This document shows positions 52,249 to 64,000 of a stretch of DNA of 64,000 nt, in pieces; within the stretch, counting starts at the first letter, position 1, and each line of letters begins with the position of its first letter. Origin of the DNA: Polyodon spathula (lineage: Eukaryota > Chordata > Actinopteri > Acipenseriformes > Polyodontidae); contig NC_054539.1 in assembly GCF_017654505.1 (NCBI RefSeq), positions 73,500,413 through 73,564,412 on the forward strand. The letters run 5' to 3'. A program made the position numbers and the translations under genes. The notes beneath the pieces are model-generated. The model searched no databases and had not been told where the DNA came from. It worked only from the letters and a program-made list of their open reading frames with translations.

Positions 52249-52728
52249 CGTTGGGGCCGGGGGGCACTCGCACCCCTTCACTAATGCTGCTATTGTGCAG
52301 TGTCAGCTTACCTGCACAGAGCACCCACACGTTTACTCACAAATAGAACATCCACCTCTGTGGAATTGATGATGCAGAAACATTTCTTCTTAGGGCTATG
52401 TGTCTCTTTAAAATGAATTTGCACCCCTCCCCCTCCCCCCCTTGCCTGTACAGGAATCCAATACATTGAAGTCTTGGGAACTTTGTTTATTAGGTAGGAG
52501 AATTACTCATTTTCTGTTGTGTTTAGTTTTGATCATTCCAAGTACTGTATCATGGTTTTCTTATTTTGCCTCTGAGACATTTTTACTAAACATCCGTTGT
52601 ATGCAATATATCCTCGTTTTACATGCAAGCAAGAAGGTGTGGTTTGGTTTAATTATTTTAAAATAAGTATTTTACTGCATTTGTTGTTTGGTGTGAAACA
52701 TTAAAGCAATATGTTTCAACTTGTTTTT
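52249..52728 (+). other. RNGTT: RNGTT 3' untranslated region (probable)
   Basis: It runs from the stop codon to a likely cleavage site some 15-25 bases after ATTAAA at 52700. It contains a C-rich tract (about 52424-52441). The end is inferred from the signal only. Confidence 0.6.
52700..52705 (+). promoter_or_regulatory. RNGTT: Probable polyadenylation signal ATTAAA
   Basis: ATTAAA is the commonest variant signal. It is followed within 15-45 bases by a G/T-rich tract (TTGTTTTTGTC, TGTGTTTT), as expected for a cleavage-factor downstream element. No AATAAA occurs nearer to the stop codon. Confidence 0.6.
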
Positions 52729-53899
52729 GTCTTTTTTACTGTGTTTTACGTCAGTTTCAACCATATGGTTTAAAGGAAAAAAGTATGTATTTCAGGAACA
52801 CATTTAATTACCATTGAATGCGCCTTCCTTTCTTCTAAATTGTACCTTATGAAATTGTGTGCAGATCATTGAACTTGAATTTCTAAATGTTTTTATCCAG
52901 TGCTTCAAGGAAGACGTGAACTTTATAACACAGGTCTCTTATTGCTTATAATCAGGTGGATATGTTAAAGAAATGCACAGAGACAAACAGTAGTTCAAAC
53001 TCAAGACAGAAAACTATGCAATGAAGAAAAAGCACGACTGTCATGAGTGCTAGACTACCAAAACATTACATAAGAATCATAAATACATGTTCACAGGGCA
53101 TTTGTATTTACACAGCAACTGCACTTCTTAACTAGTTCCTGATCCAAATTTCTCTCATTCTCCAAAGACATGGAAATTAAGTCAAGAGCGTTCCAGCCCA
53201 GTAAGCTTTAATGGGATGTCGTGTTAAAGGTAGCTGGAAGAGCTGCTTGTGCAGTGGCTATGTTCATTTCGAATAAGTAAGTTACATTATTAACACAACT
53301 TTATCTTCTAAAAGATCCGCCCAGATATTTCAAGGCGCCTTATCTGTCTTCTGCTCCCTGTTAATGTGTGCTAAGCTTACCTGGGCAATGAAATCTCAAT
53401 TGCAATCCAAAGGGATTGTATCTGTGCTGGAGAAATATTATATTACAAGTTCTGCAAATGTAGTGTCGATGTTAGTATTGAAGAGTGCTTTGGGGTTCAG
53501 AGGCAGTATCATTGCTTTAGATTCCAGCTAGCCACTACTGTCTTCAGGTGGCCCCACAGCGCCTCTGCAGTCCTGTCAGCGTCCTGCAGACATTTTGAGT
53601 AATAATGTCAATGTAAATATCTTCCGGGATTCACAAGATGTTGGCCTTGTGTTAATGTTGTTTTTCACTGTTGGAAGAACTTTACATGTTTTCTTGATAG
53701 AGATTTACTTGCCTGCTAGACATGCAGCAAATAAACATGAATTGGATTCAGGTTTGCGCGCTCACCGCGTGCGGGAATCCATAAAGGAGCTGGTGCGTTT
53801 GCTCCGTTCCATCCGGTTCCAACCCGCTACCCAGCAGGCCTTGTTGACAGTCCTGTCGCTGTCTTTAGCAAATGAGGCATCAACTGTACAGTGCTTGCT

Positions 53900-54660
53900 A
53901 TTTGCATAATGCCTGGGTTTTATCCATGTGCCAGGAACCTCAGGGACCGGCAAGAGCCTTAGGCCAAGCCACAAGGTGAGCAGCAGCCCTAGGGGTTTGC
54001 TGCTAGAGGCCCAGGGTCCCTTCTCAGGGAGCCATCTGGAGTATTGGCGTCAGTGCTCTACGGACATCCGGGTGCTTACTATCATTCAGACTGGCTACTC
54101 CCTGCAGTTCAGCACAGTCCCCCTGCCTTTCGGGGCGTGATTTCAGCATCAGTCACGGACCAACAGGACGCCGTTGTGGTATCTCAGGAAATAGCAGCTC
54201 TGCTGCAAAAACCGCCTATTTGTATGTTACACCCCCTCCAGTTGAAGGACGGGTTCTATTCCATGACCAAGATGGTGGCCTCAGACCAATCCTCGACCTC
54301 GGGCAGGTCAACCTGTTTCTGAGCCCGAAGGAAGTTGAAAATGCTGACGATGCAACAGCTGTTCACCACGGTGGTCCTCAAAGATGACTATTTCCATATC
54401 CCCATAAAAACGAGCACAATTAAGTACCTGCAGTTCGCCTTTCAGCGAGTGGCATATGAGTTCAGGGTCTTACCGTTTGACCTCTCTCTAGCTCCCCATG
54501 CCTTTGTGAAGTGCAGGGAAGCTATACTGGCCCCATTGAGACTCAGAAAGTACTCTATTTGGATGACTGACTCATTGTGCTCAGGCAGACGCTCATGCGT
54601 TACTCGTCATCGGCCACCTTCAATGGTTGGGTCTTACGTTTCCCTATGGTAACTCTCAAG
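53900..54660 (+). pseudogene. DIRS-like retrotransposon relic, copy 2 (reverse transcriptase)
   Basis: Frames shift between 54044-54320 and 54335-54652 but give a continuous reverse transcriptase: HPLQLKDGFYSMTK, a broken LRPILDL region, FKMLTMQQLFTT-like sequence, LKDDYFHIPIK, KYLQFAFQRVAYEFRVLPF, LSLAPHAFVKC and ILAPLRLR. It retains more of the catalytic region than copy 1 at 12360-13110, but PFG is changed to PFD. Shared flanks with copy 1 (AGCAGCCCTAGG, GGTGCTTACT, CAACAGCTGTTC-like) show the same family. It is inactive through frameshifts. Confidence 0.7.
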
Positions 54661-55229
54661 GTAGCTTTTGGCTTAGCCTTGTAGCATTCCAGTCGTTAAG
54701 GGCAATATTGCGACGGCTTTGCTAGACGCACTCAGATAGCGACTCTTCTAACTCAGGGAGGAGAAGGAGAGGCAGAGGAGGATGTAGAAGACTGTGAAGA
54801 TGGCTTTCTGCATGGGCTGTTTTCTTGGTTGCATCGTTCACTCTCCCTTGACACAGAGCCATGGGGCAAGGACGTAGTCACCTCTCTACCAGAGGGTGAT
54901 GGGGAAGAGTGCTCTGCAGAGAAGCGGGAGAGATGTTCCACCAGCATTTGCTTTTTTTCTAGAAATATGCACAAAACTCTCAAAAACTGCAATTCACCAG
55001 TGCCTCCTTTGTGTGCTGTGGCTCCAGGCAGGAAGAGCATCTGCCGTGCTTGTCTTCAACAGGTAGACAGGCCTTGCATGTCTCGCAGGGCTAAGACCCA
55101 GGCATTATGCAGGTAGCAATGCAATGTACGGTAATACTGTACAGGTGCTGCCTCAGCTGCTTGAAATACAGTAACTAGGCTGTTCAAGCCTGCACAAGAC
55201 CGGCTTGGTACCAGACCAGGGATGTAAGC

Positions 55230-57200
55230 CCTTGTTGGAACCGAGACGATACCTGGTCAGTGACTTTAGTAACTTAGGGTTGTAGGTCACATGGCTTGGC
55301 AGCCATGTTGGATTTTGCAGAGATTGTTAAAATGTCTCCGTATCAAATCACTTATTGCAGAATTCTGAAACTTGCTATCCATGTTGATGGATAATCCAAG
55401 ATTACCTGCTGTTCATAAAAAGCTGATTGGTTCTGTGGTTTGGCAGCTATGTTATATAATGTCAAAAAAATACTATATAAACCATAATATGATTAACGAA
55501 CAAACACCTTCTTGGAAACCACTTATCCAGTTCAAGCAAAAATTGAAATTAATGATCTCAGTATGGTTGCCTTTTACGCTTGTTCAAAGGAAGTTGCTAT
55601 AGTAAAAAAACATGGCGGCCATGCTGAATGACAACAGCTTAAAAACTGGCTATAATACTGCTTATAACTCTAGAGAGTGCAAATAGGGTCATGGTTGCTA
55701 TGGAAGACATAAAGGAACACATATATGCGCTATCAAAAAATGTTGCTCACCACTGGATGGAACACGTTGCTCAGAGATGGGCAATAGGGACATTTTGCTT
55801 AAATCTTTACAAGGCCTGTAACACGAACACTGCTGTGTGTAAACTCTTCAAACTTCACACAGTTCTACAGGCCTACTATAGACAATAATGCCCACAACTG
55901 AATTAAGCTGATTGGTTGCATGAATTTCACAATAAAGCTAGGAAGCCGTAAAGTTGCTTGCAACTCTAGTTATTTTTTTTTTCCTTCCGCCATGAAAACC
56001 TTAAAAGTTGCACTAAAACTTACGAAACTTGGTAGGGTGGTAGAGGCCTTTGGGAGGTTGTGGCAAAGGTTTGGCAGCCATACTGGATTTTTTCAAGAAT
56101 TTTAACCAACTAAAAAAAATATTTTCAGAAACCGTTTACAGCAGAGATCTGAAACTTGGTGCACATTCTCCCCTCATGGCCTTCAGATTTGTTTGTGAAA
56201 AGAAAATCTGTAGCGTAGTTTGGCGGCCATATTGATTTTGTCAAATATTCAAACGACTTGTTCTTTGAAACAAAACTTTGCATACATAGCCTTGTCAAAG
56301 TTGTCTATCAAGTTCGTTCAAAGCAAATTGCTACATAAAAAAACATGGCCACTGTGAGCCAATCAAATTTCAGCTATGGTCAATTTGCATATATTGCAGT
56401 GTTTCTCTATGGTACAATGTGGAGACGGTAATAGAAGCCTATGAGAAATTAACGTCAACAAAAGAATGAAGTTGATTGTTCACATGATTTGGCAGCCATA
56501 TTGGATTTTTCAAACCAAATTTTCGTACGTCCGTAAAATCAACACCGTTGCACGAAAGGTCACGAAACTTGGTAGGGTGCTAGAGGTCTATGGAAAGTTC
56601 TGTCAGAGTGAAAACAAAGGTCATAGGTCAAATGGTTTGGCAGCCATATAGGATTTGTCAAGTATTTTTGCCAATTAAAAAAAATCAGAAACCACTTATT
56701 GTAGAGATGTGAAACTTGGGGCACATACTACCCTTAGGCACTATATTTACGTTTGTTCAACAGAAGTTGATTGGTCACATGGTTCAGTGGCCATAAAGGA
56801 TTTGTCAAAAATATTCAAACGTGTTCTTCTCTGAAACCGTTAGGCCGACTGAAGCGAAACCTTGCATACATAGGTTGTATATCAAGTTTATTCAAAGCAA
56901 GTCGCTACATAAAGAAAAAACAATTTTCAGCTATGGTCACTTGCACATATTTCAGTATTTATCTAAAGTGCAATGTTGTAGGCTCATGAATCTTCACACA
57001 GTAGTGGAAGCCTATGGGAATTCATGTATGCTCTATTAAAAAATTGCCTTGACCATGACCTTTGACCTCTCCTTAAGGTCAAATGCAGAGGTGACACTCA
57101 TAACTGCTTAGTGAGTGCAGGTAGGGTCGTGGTTACCATGGAACACAGATAGGAACAAGAATGCCTTGGAAGCCGTCAAGTTGCTTACAACTTTTAATTA
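55230..57200 (+). repeat. Internally repeated non-coding block of unknown family
   Basis: Diverged phrases recur in order. ACGAAACTTGGTAGGGTG is at 56022 and 56562 (540 bases apart). TTGGCAGCCAT-TTGGATTTT occurs at about 55300, 56075, 56485 and 56640. TTGCATACATAG is near 56278 and 56862. TTCAAAGCAA-TTGCTACATAAA is near 56320 and 56900. GGAAGCCGT-AAGTTGCTT is at 55941 and 57168. AGGGTC-TGGTT-C-ATGGAA is at 55685 and 57123. No long frame is conserved. The density of GGCAGCCAT and TTGACC phrases is unlike the surroundings. I do not recognise a named family. Confidence 0.6.
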
Positions 57201-60200
57201 TCACTTGAGCTTGCTCTGGCTCTTCTAGCACATGTCACATGCAGACTGGGGTTTACTTTGCAAAGACATGCCCCGTCTGGGCCATTTAAGAGTGATCTAA
57301 CATTTGTGCAGTCACTATGAGAGAACAAACTCCGCTGCTGACAGCTTATTAATATGCCTTCTGGACCCCCCTAGTCTCCCGCTGTTGTTATTAAAACGAC
57401 CCGCTGTCTGTGAGAGGGTCAATTCTTTTTCATACTGATTGCCATTGCATGTATTTCTTTCTGCAGGGAGTCTGTACAGCAGCTGGCAGACTGCATTCAT
57501 TAGGTTGCACTGGTTTGAGTAGGAAGAGATTGTTAATTCAGGTTACTGGGTTAAACTTAAAGCACATGCGTAAAAGTGATTGTAGGTCTAATGTATGAGA
57601 CTGCATAGATGTGTGTTTAACTGTGGTTTATAATCCGATGGGTGTTGAAACAATTGCAGTTGATGCATTGTTTAACAAAGGGGAGCCTATCAGGTTGCTT
57701 CATATCATTGTTCCTTATTAGTTATCTATAGGGAGAGGTTTAGCAAAGGTATTGTTTACCACTGCTGAAATAGTTTGTGGCAGGACGGCATGGCAAATCC
57801 TCAAGTAATGCTTATTGTGAAATACCAGATGACTGCAATGTGGACTGCCAAGACTAATGCAACATCCAAGCACAGCATGTGCATTCAGGCTGCTAATAAC
57901 GTTTCTAGATTAAAATGTGCTTCTATAAAGACTGATATCTCTTTGCTATATAAAGTTCATGAATGCAAATTGATGTCTTCCACCCATATACATTAAGCCA
58001 CATGAAATGATCTGCTAAAGCCATTTCCCGCTAAACATCTTAGACTCTTAAGATTTTATTGTCTAATATTTCATTCTGAATGAATTTCTGAAAAGGAAAA
58101 GTGAAATTGTCCCACCACCACCAGACAGACTATCAAGAGGTCAATCATATTGCTTTGCTCCGAGTAAAACAAAAGCATTTTATTAGAATTTGTGTGTGTT
58201 TGGAAAGGTGATCCAATTACGTTGTCACTACCTATGGGAACTTCTGCCAATAAAACTGAACTTAACTTAAAGGAACAAATCTGGTAATTCTCCTCCAATT
58301 GAAAGAACAGTCCAGAAGGTACCAGGTGTGAAGGAAGTGATACAAAAATCAATAGCATCTTTTAAGTTCTTGAAAGATTTTTTTTTTAAAGCAGTTGTTT
58401 CTGAGGTGTCATTCATTATCTTGAGTCAGATAAACACTCGGCTTCAGATGTAATTTTATTTATTTTCTGCCCCTTCCCTTGCCTGTTTACCATAGTTCTT
58501 CTGTTCCAGTACTGAATGACAATGTAGAATCCTAGCTGGTCAGTCTGTCAGTTTTTATCATCTACTTGGTAAAAGTAAATTATATTTGGTGGATATTAAT
58601 ATGCTGTGGTTCTTTTATTATGAACCAGTACAACAGAAACATATTTTTCTGAAGCTGTTACTGAACATAATACATATGCAATAAAGTACAACTGTTTAAG
58701 AAAATGTATCCTTTTCAGAAACTGCCAATTCAAAATCCGCCCACAGCGATGCAACCTGCTCCCCTTCTCCTCTTTTCACCCATCAACCCTGAGCAACAGA
58801 TGCTACCCAGCAACCCTCTGCCAAGATTGGATACTCAGCGTGACAGTGATGCCCGAATTGCATGACTCACCCAGCACCCCGCTGGCTGTGCAACTGGGCA
58901 CCTGCTCTGGAATATCTGCTGAAACAACTTTTCTTTACTGTTTGGGCATCACACACAATACAAAGTGCCCCACTATGCTTAATATCAACTGTTGCCTCGA
59001 GCAGGGACAGGCATCGTTCTGCACATCCACTTTTCTTGTCAATGTTGTGAAATTCTCTCTATATGTGCTAATGTAAGCTGTTGAGCAGATTTGCAGTTAG
59101 TACAAGCCTTTGGCACTGCAAGTATCTGAAGAGTAGATTAACATGCATCAGCTGTGACTGATTACTAGGTTTTGAACAATTCTGTTCCTATTCTTTCTCT
59201 TAGGGTAAACCTTATAAATTAGGCAGAGCTGTCAGCTAAAGTTATTTTCAGCTGTTTATTTACTTTCCTTGAATAACACCCATTGCAGATGTGCAGTAAA
59301 TGTGATTCTGCAGATCCAGCCCTGCATGTATTCAAGTAAAGCACAGAGAACTTGTGCTGAGCATGCTAACTGGGTATTATTTCAGCACTAATTCAGAACT
59401 TATTTATGAGATGTTCAAAACACAGTGTAATTGAGATATTGAAAGGTTAGTGAATGTTCTTGATGCTGATTAGCGATGACAATGTTCCACTGGCAGTGAC
59501 TGCTGAGCTTGTGAGTGCAAGTGAAGGCTGGCCAGGGAACAGGAAGTGTGCAGTGAATAACAACAAATGAAAAAATGAAAAAATCATATGTATCTTCTTT
59601 TTTCCTGCCGCAGCAATCTCGTGTCTGGAATGAAAATTTTCAGAAGCTAACACTTTTTTGTCCTTACCATTTTCTTATCTCGCTTTAAAATGAAACATGT
59701 CTAAAATATGGGAGGGCAGAAGTAATGTCACCATCCCAACCTCTGCAATTGCAGAACACATCAGCTAACCCATGTTGAAATACTGTTTACATATTCATTG
59801 GACAGTAGCCAATTAACTGTTTATGGATATGAAAAAAAAAAAAAAAACTTGGTAGGGCCGTAATCCCAAAGACTCGTCCTGCTTGAAATGCCTGCAGGTG
59901 ACCTCACAGGAACAAACCAGAGATTGGGAGCCAGAGACATTTCTGCCTGCTTTAAACAAAATGAGAAGCATGGCAGGGAAGGACTGTGTAAATCACAAGA
60001 ACACCAAACCCCAGTTCATGTACCATTAAAATCATCAGTTTCAACCCTCCCCAGCAGGTATTATGAATTATCTGTTTATTATTCAAGTTTGTAGCTCTCA
60101 TCCTATACACCTTATTATTTTTAACCTTTCTTATTGCAAACTAGTTTTTGATAGAAACCTTGTATAATGACAATCCCTTGAACGTTAATTATAATTGCAC

Positions 60201-60637
60201 ACCAGATCAGTCGGCACCAGATCACACAGCGAGCCAGTTTCTCCACGTATGATTGCGCAATGGATTTTACACCTCATTTCGAAATCTGAAAAAGGCACAT
60301 CTGGTTTATTTTACTATTACTTGCCACCAGCGACATCACCTTGCAAACCCCCACATTCCTGTGCCCTTTTGCAGTTTTCAATGCATGGACTGACAGTGAC
60401 CACCTCTTTTTTTATTATTCTTAAAACATGTGGAATAAGAAAACCTCTCCTGGGCCACTACAACTAACTAATACCCTCCCCACACAACTTGAGTACGGTA
60501 ATGCATGACCAACATGCACTCAAATGATTGCATTCACTTTATTCACAGTCATGTTTTCAAATTGTAAGGGTCACACATTATTTAGTCAGTGTTAACAGAG
60601 TATAAACCAATTTACTAGCCAACTAACCCATTTACCT

Positions 60638-62002
60638 GCCCCACACTGTAGACTGGTTCCACACTGTCCTATACTGTAGACTGGTTCCACACTGCCCCAC
60701 ACTGTAGACTGGTTCCACACTGTCCTATACTGTAGACTGGTTCCACACTGCCCCACACTGTAGACTGGTTCCACACTGCCCCACACTGTAGACTGGTTCC
60801 ACACTGTCCTATACTGTAGACTGGTTCCACACTGCCCCACACTGTAGATTGGTTCCACACTGCCCCACACTGTAGACTGGTTCCACACTGTCCTATACTG
60901 TAGACTGGTTCCACTCTGTCCTATACTCTATACTGGTTCCACATTGTCCCATGCTGTAGGTTGGCCCCACACTGGTTCCACACTGCCCCACACTATAGAC
61001 TGGTTCCACACTGTCCTATACTGTAGACTGGTTCCACACTGCCCCACACTGTAGACTGGTTCCACACTGCCCCACACTGTAGACTGGTTCCACACTGCCC
61101 CACACTATAGACTGGTTCCACACTGCCCAACACTGTAGACTGGTTCCACTCTGTCCTATACTATGGACTGGTTCTACACTGCCCCACACTGTAGACTGGT
61201 TCCATACTGCCCCACACTGTAGACTGGTTCCACACTGCCCCACACTGTAGACTGGTTCCACAATGTCCTATACTGTAGACTGGTTCCACTCTGTCCTATA
61301 CTGTAGACTGGTTCCACACTGCCCCAAAATATAGACTGGTTCCACACTGGTTCCACACTGTAGACTGGTTCCACATTGTCTCATACTGTAGACTGGTTCC
61401 ACACTGTCCTACACTATAGACTGGTTCCACACTGTCCTACACTGTAGACTGGTTCCACATTGTCTCATACTGTAGACTGGTTCCACACTGCCCCACACTG
61501 TAGACTGGTTCCACACTGCCCCACACTGTAGACTGGTTCCACAATGTCCTATACTGTAGACTGGTTCCACTCTGTCCTATACTGTAGACTGGTTCCACAC
61601 TGCCCCAAAATATAGACTGGTTCCACACTGGTTCCACACTGTAGACTGGTTCCACATTGTCTCATACTGTAGACTGGTTCCACACTGTCCTACACTATAG
61701 ACTGGTTCCACACTGTCCTACACTGTAGACTGGTTCCACATTGTCTCATACTGTAGACTGGTTCCACACTGTCCTACACTATAGACTGGTTCCACACTGT
61801 CCTACACTGTAGACTGGTTCCACACTGTCTAATACTGTAGACTGGTTCCACACTGTCTAATACTGTAGACTGGTTCCACACTGTAGACTGGTTCCACATT
61901 GTCTCATACTGTAGACTGGTTCCACACTGTCCTACACTGTAGACTGGTTCCACACTGTCTCATACTGTAGACTGGTTCACTCTGTCCCAAAGTGTAGACT
62001 GA
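60638..62002. repeat. Minisatellite, 28-bp unit, about 48 copies
   Basis: The unit is TGTAGACTGGTTCCACACTG followed by CCCCACAC or variants (TCCTATAC, TCCTACAC, TCTCATAC). Variants are interleaved rather than random. A segment of about ten units is duplicated with a 281-bp offset (61261 and 61542 onward). Minus-strand frames of the type QCGTSLQ/WNQSTVWGSVEP are artefacts of the unit. Confidence 0.97.
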
Positions 62003-64000
62003 TTAGCTTGAGGAATCCTTCCAGCTCACCTGGAAATTGTAAACAGCTACACAGTAATGTAAAGAAAATATTAGCCTCTTTCAAGTGAACACCCTGGACA
62101 ATAGCAGGAAACATGCTTCCAGAAATGTACAATCAATTCTCTTGATGTGTCCTGTTAGCAGTTAGCTGGTAATTTGGAAAACAAAATGTTCAATTCAGTC
62201 CACCCATAGATAAATAGTACTTTAAGCAATTTGGTATCCCTTGTTATGCTCTTATCATCTTCGTTGTACAGTCAAGTAGAATACTGCAAGCACTGACCTT
62301 TTCCCTGTTATTGTGTGTTTTTATACTATGAGTTACAACGTGTCTTCTGTGAGGCATAGAACAATTCTATATGAAGTGATGTATTAGACTATTACAAGAA
62401 CAATTTAGGTTAATTTAGGTATTCCTTCACAATCTCTGTTGTATTGTTCACCTGGACTCTCTGCTCCTTTCAAAGCTACAGATTTATAGAACCTTTCGGC
62501 CCCTCGGATACCTCCCTGGGGACACCTAGGAGGATACGTGGAGTGAAAAGGTCACCTACCTTGTAGTGCATGAATCCAATTCATTTATCAGGGCATTTCA
62601 ACCGCATACAAAAGCCTATGGCAAGGACCGCTCGGCTGCCTAAGAGATGTTAACTGTTGTTTTCTTTCTTTGCCCCTTACGATATGATCGACGTTTTTTA
62701 GACACGGCTTTTCAGAACTGTGTGCATTTCAGAAAAACAAACCTTGCGTGGATTGAAACCACAGTGATTACATTGTTGAAACATTTACAGACAGCAGATA
62801 ATTAAATGGCCATACTCAAACTCATTTATCTGAAGCTCAAGGCTTTAATGCAAAACAGTTACTGTTCATTCCAGAGATAAAAGATCAAATACAGGAACCT
62901 TTCACGCTTGAACAAGCTTAATATATTAGCACGTGTAGCTCATTGTCAGGACATTCTCATTTGGCAAGAACCTTTGCTTTCACTGTGCAATGTTTTTTGA
63001 CTACTTGCCACCACTTGCCGCTGGACTTCACTAAAAATCAGACCATGCAGTCTGAATGAAATGAACCTTAACTCATGATGACCAACAGATAAGTGACAGA
63101 AAAGTGAACAAACCATTGCACAGTTTTTTATGTATTTCCTGGGAACCCCTGTATTGCAACTATTGCATTAGTACTGATTGCCTGCCAGAATGAATTAACA
63201 TATACATGTCAAAATGTAGATGTATTGCCTGTTTACCAGGTAAGATAACTATTATCACAAATACTGAATCTGCTCTGGCAATGCCCCTAAATTGAAATCT
63301 GGTCCAAACAGGAGTGGATGCAATAACGATTGAACTGCAGGTTAAAATCGAAAGGGGATGAGTGGCTTCACAGGAGTATATTCTGTTTATGCTATCAGAC
63401 CATTATTAAATCTGTAGGCTCATTGGAGGAAGCAGTAATGGAGCACCGAGATGCAGAGTGATAAAAGAACTCTGATACAATCAAGGCCTTTTCTGCATTC
63501 AAAACCTGTTTCCACAGCAGATTTGAGTGTAAAACCTGGAAACAGAAGACATTCTGCCATGTGACAAGTTGTATGTTGTAGCAAGCTACCTAGTAGGCAT
63601 AATGATAGGTAAGAATAACATCTCTGATTTGAAGAGTTTGTAATCATGAAGTAAAATGACGTGTGATCTGCATCACTGATATGGTCATAGAGTGGCAGTG
63701 ACAACACCCTAAATGGAGCTTTGCTCAGAGCATCATAGAATGCAGCTGTGTCTCAAATATGAAGACACTATATAAAAGTGTGCTGCCTGTATCATGCAGA
63801 AGCTTTAAAAGTTACAGGACCCTAACATGTCAGAGGTCAATGTCAAAGTTACTGACACATTTAGCATGCTGTGTTTATAACCCTTCAAATGTGAAGTCAT
63901 CATCATAATAGCCTCTGAGATATTTTGGATTGTGGCCGCCGCAGCTTTGCAAAAGCTATAGTTTGTTTGCCTTGAACAATACACAGGGTGGAACTTGATC

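Larger units (their letters stand above)
52729..64000. other. Sequence downstream of RNGTT, no gene recognised
   Basis: This holds a DIRS-like relic (53900-54660), an internally repeated block (55230-57200), a 28-bp minisatellite (60638-62002) and otherwise AT-rich sequence. 52729-53700, 57210-60600 and 62010-64000 show no recognisable exon or element. In other vertebrates CNR1 lies beyond the 3' end of RNGTT, but no CNR1-like coding sequence is seen here. Confidence 0.6.

Noticed and set aside
60592..61655. Several WNQSTVWGS-type minus-strand frames
   Set aside because: These are translations of the 28-bp minisatellite.
52729..64000. CNR1 or another neighbouring gene downstream of RNGTT
   Set aside because: Synteny in other vertebrates makes it plausible beyond the window, but no receptor-like coding sequence is visible here.

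Overview
This window is intronic and flanking DNA of one vertebrate gene, read on the + strand. It holds the last eight coding exons of RNGTT, the bifunctional mRNA-capping enzyme. The exons join into about 300 codons, from the arginine that ends the active-site KxDG motif to the stop codon. All splice sites are GT/AG and all phases agree. The triphosphatase domain and the catalytic lysine must lie upstream of position 1.

Large AT-rich introns, DD38E- and DD34E-type Tc1 relics, hAT-like elements, DIRS-like and R2-superclade retrotransposon relics and a tRNA-derived SINE all point to a ray-finned fish. The SINE head resembles sequence I associate with sturgeons and paddlefishes, but that is recollection and was not tested.

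Layout: 1-1173 intron end and exon A; 3483-3554 exon B; 9332-9496 exon C, with a Tc1 relic just upstream; 24491-24559 exon D after a 15 kb intron full of transposon debris (LTR-like repeat, DIRS relic, an hAT-like element carrying a DD38E Tc1 copy between TA microsatellites); 36866-36966 exon E after an intron with two minisatellites (49 bp and 53 bp units) and an inverted LTR-like pair; 46030-46096 exon F after an intron with an R2/Hero-like retrotransposon tail, a transposon-in-transposon nest, a perfect hairpin and a SINE; 51770-51893 exon G after an intron with a 48-bp minisatellite; 52082-52248 last exon, then the 3' UTR with an ATTAAA signal at 52700. From 52.7 to 64 kb I find no gene: a second DIRS relic, an unusual internally repeated 2-kb block (55.2-57.2 kb) and a 28-bp minisatellite with a 281-bp higher-order duplication.

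Most long open frames other than the exons are transposon remnants or minisatellite artefacts. The best candidates for something undescribed are the 55.2-57.2 kb block, the DD38E Tc1 relic inside the hAT-like element, and a 170-codon orphan frame at 17043-17555 on the minus strand.
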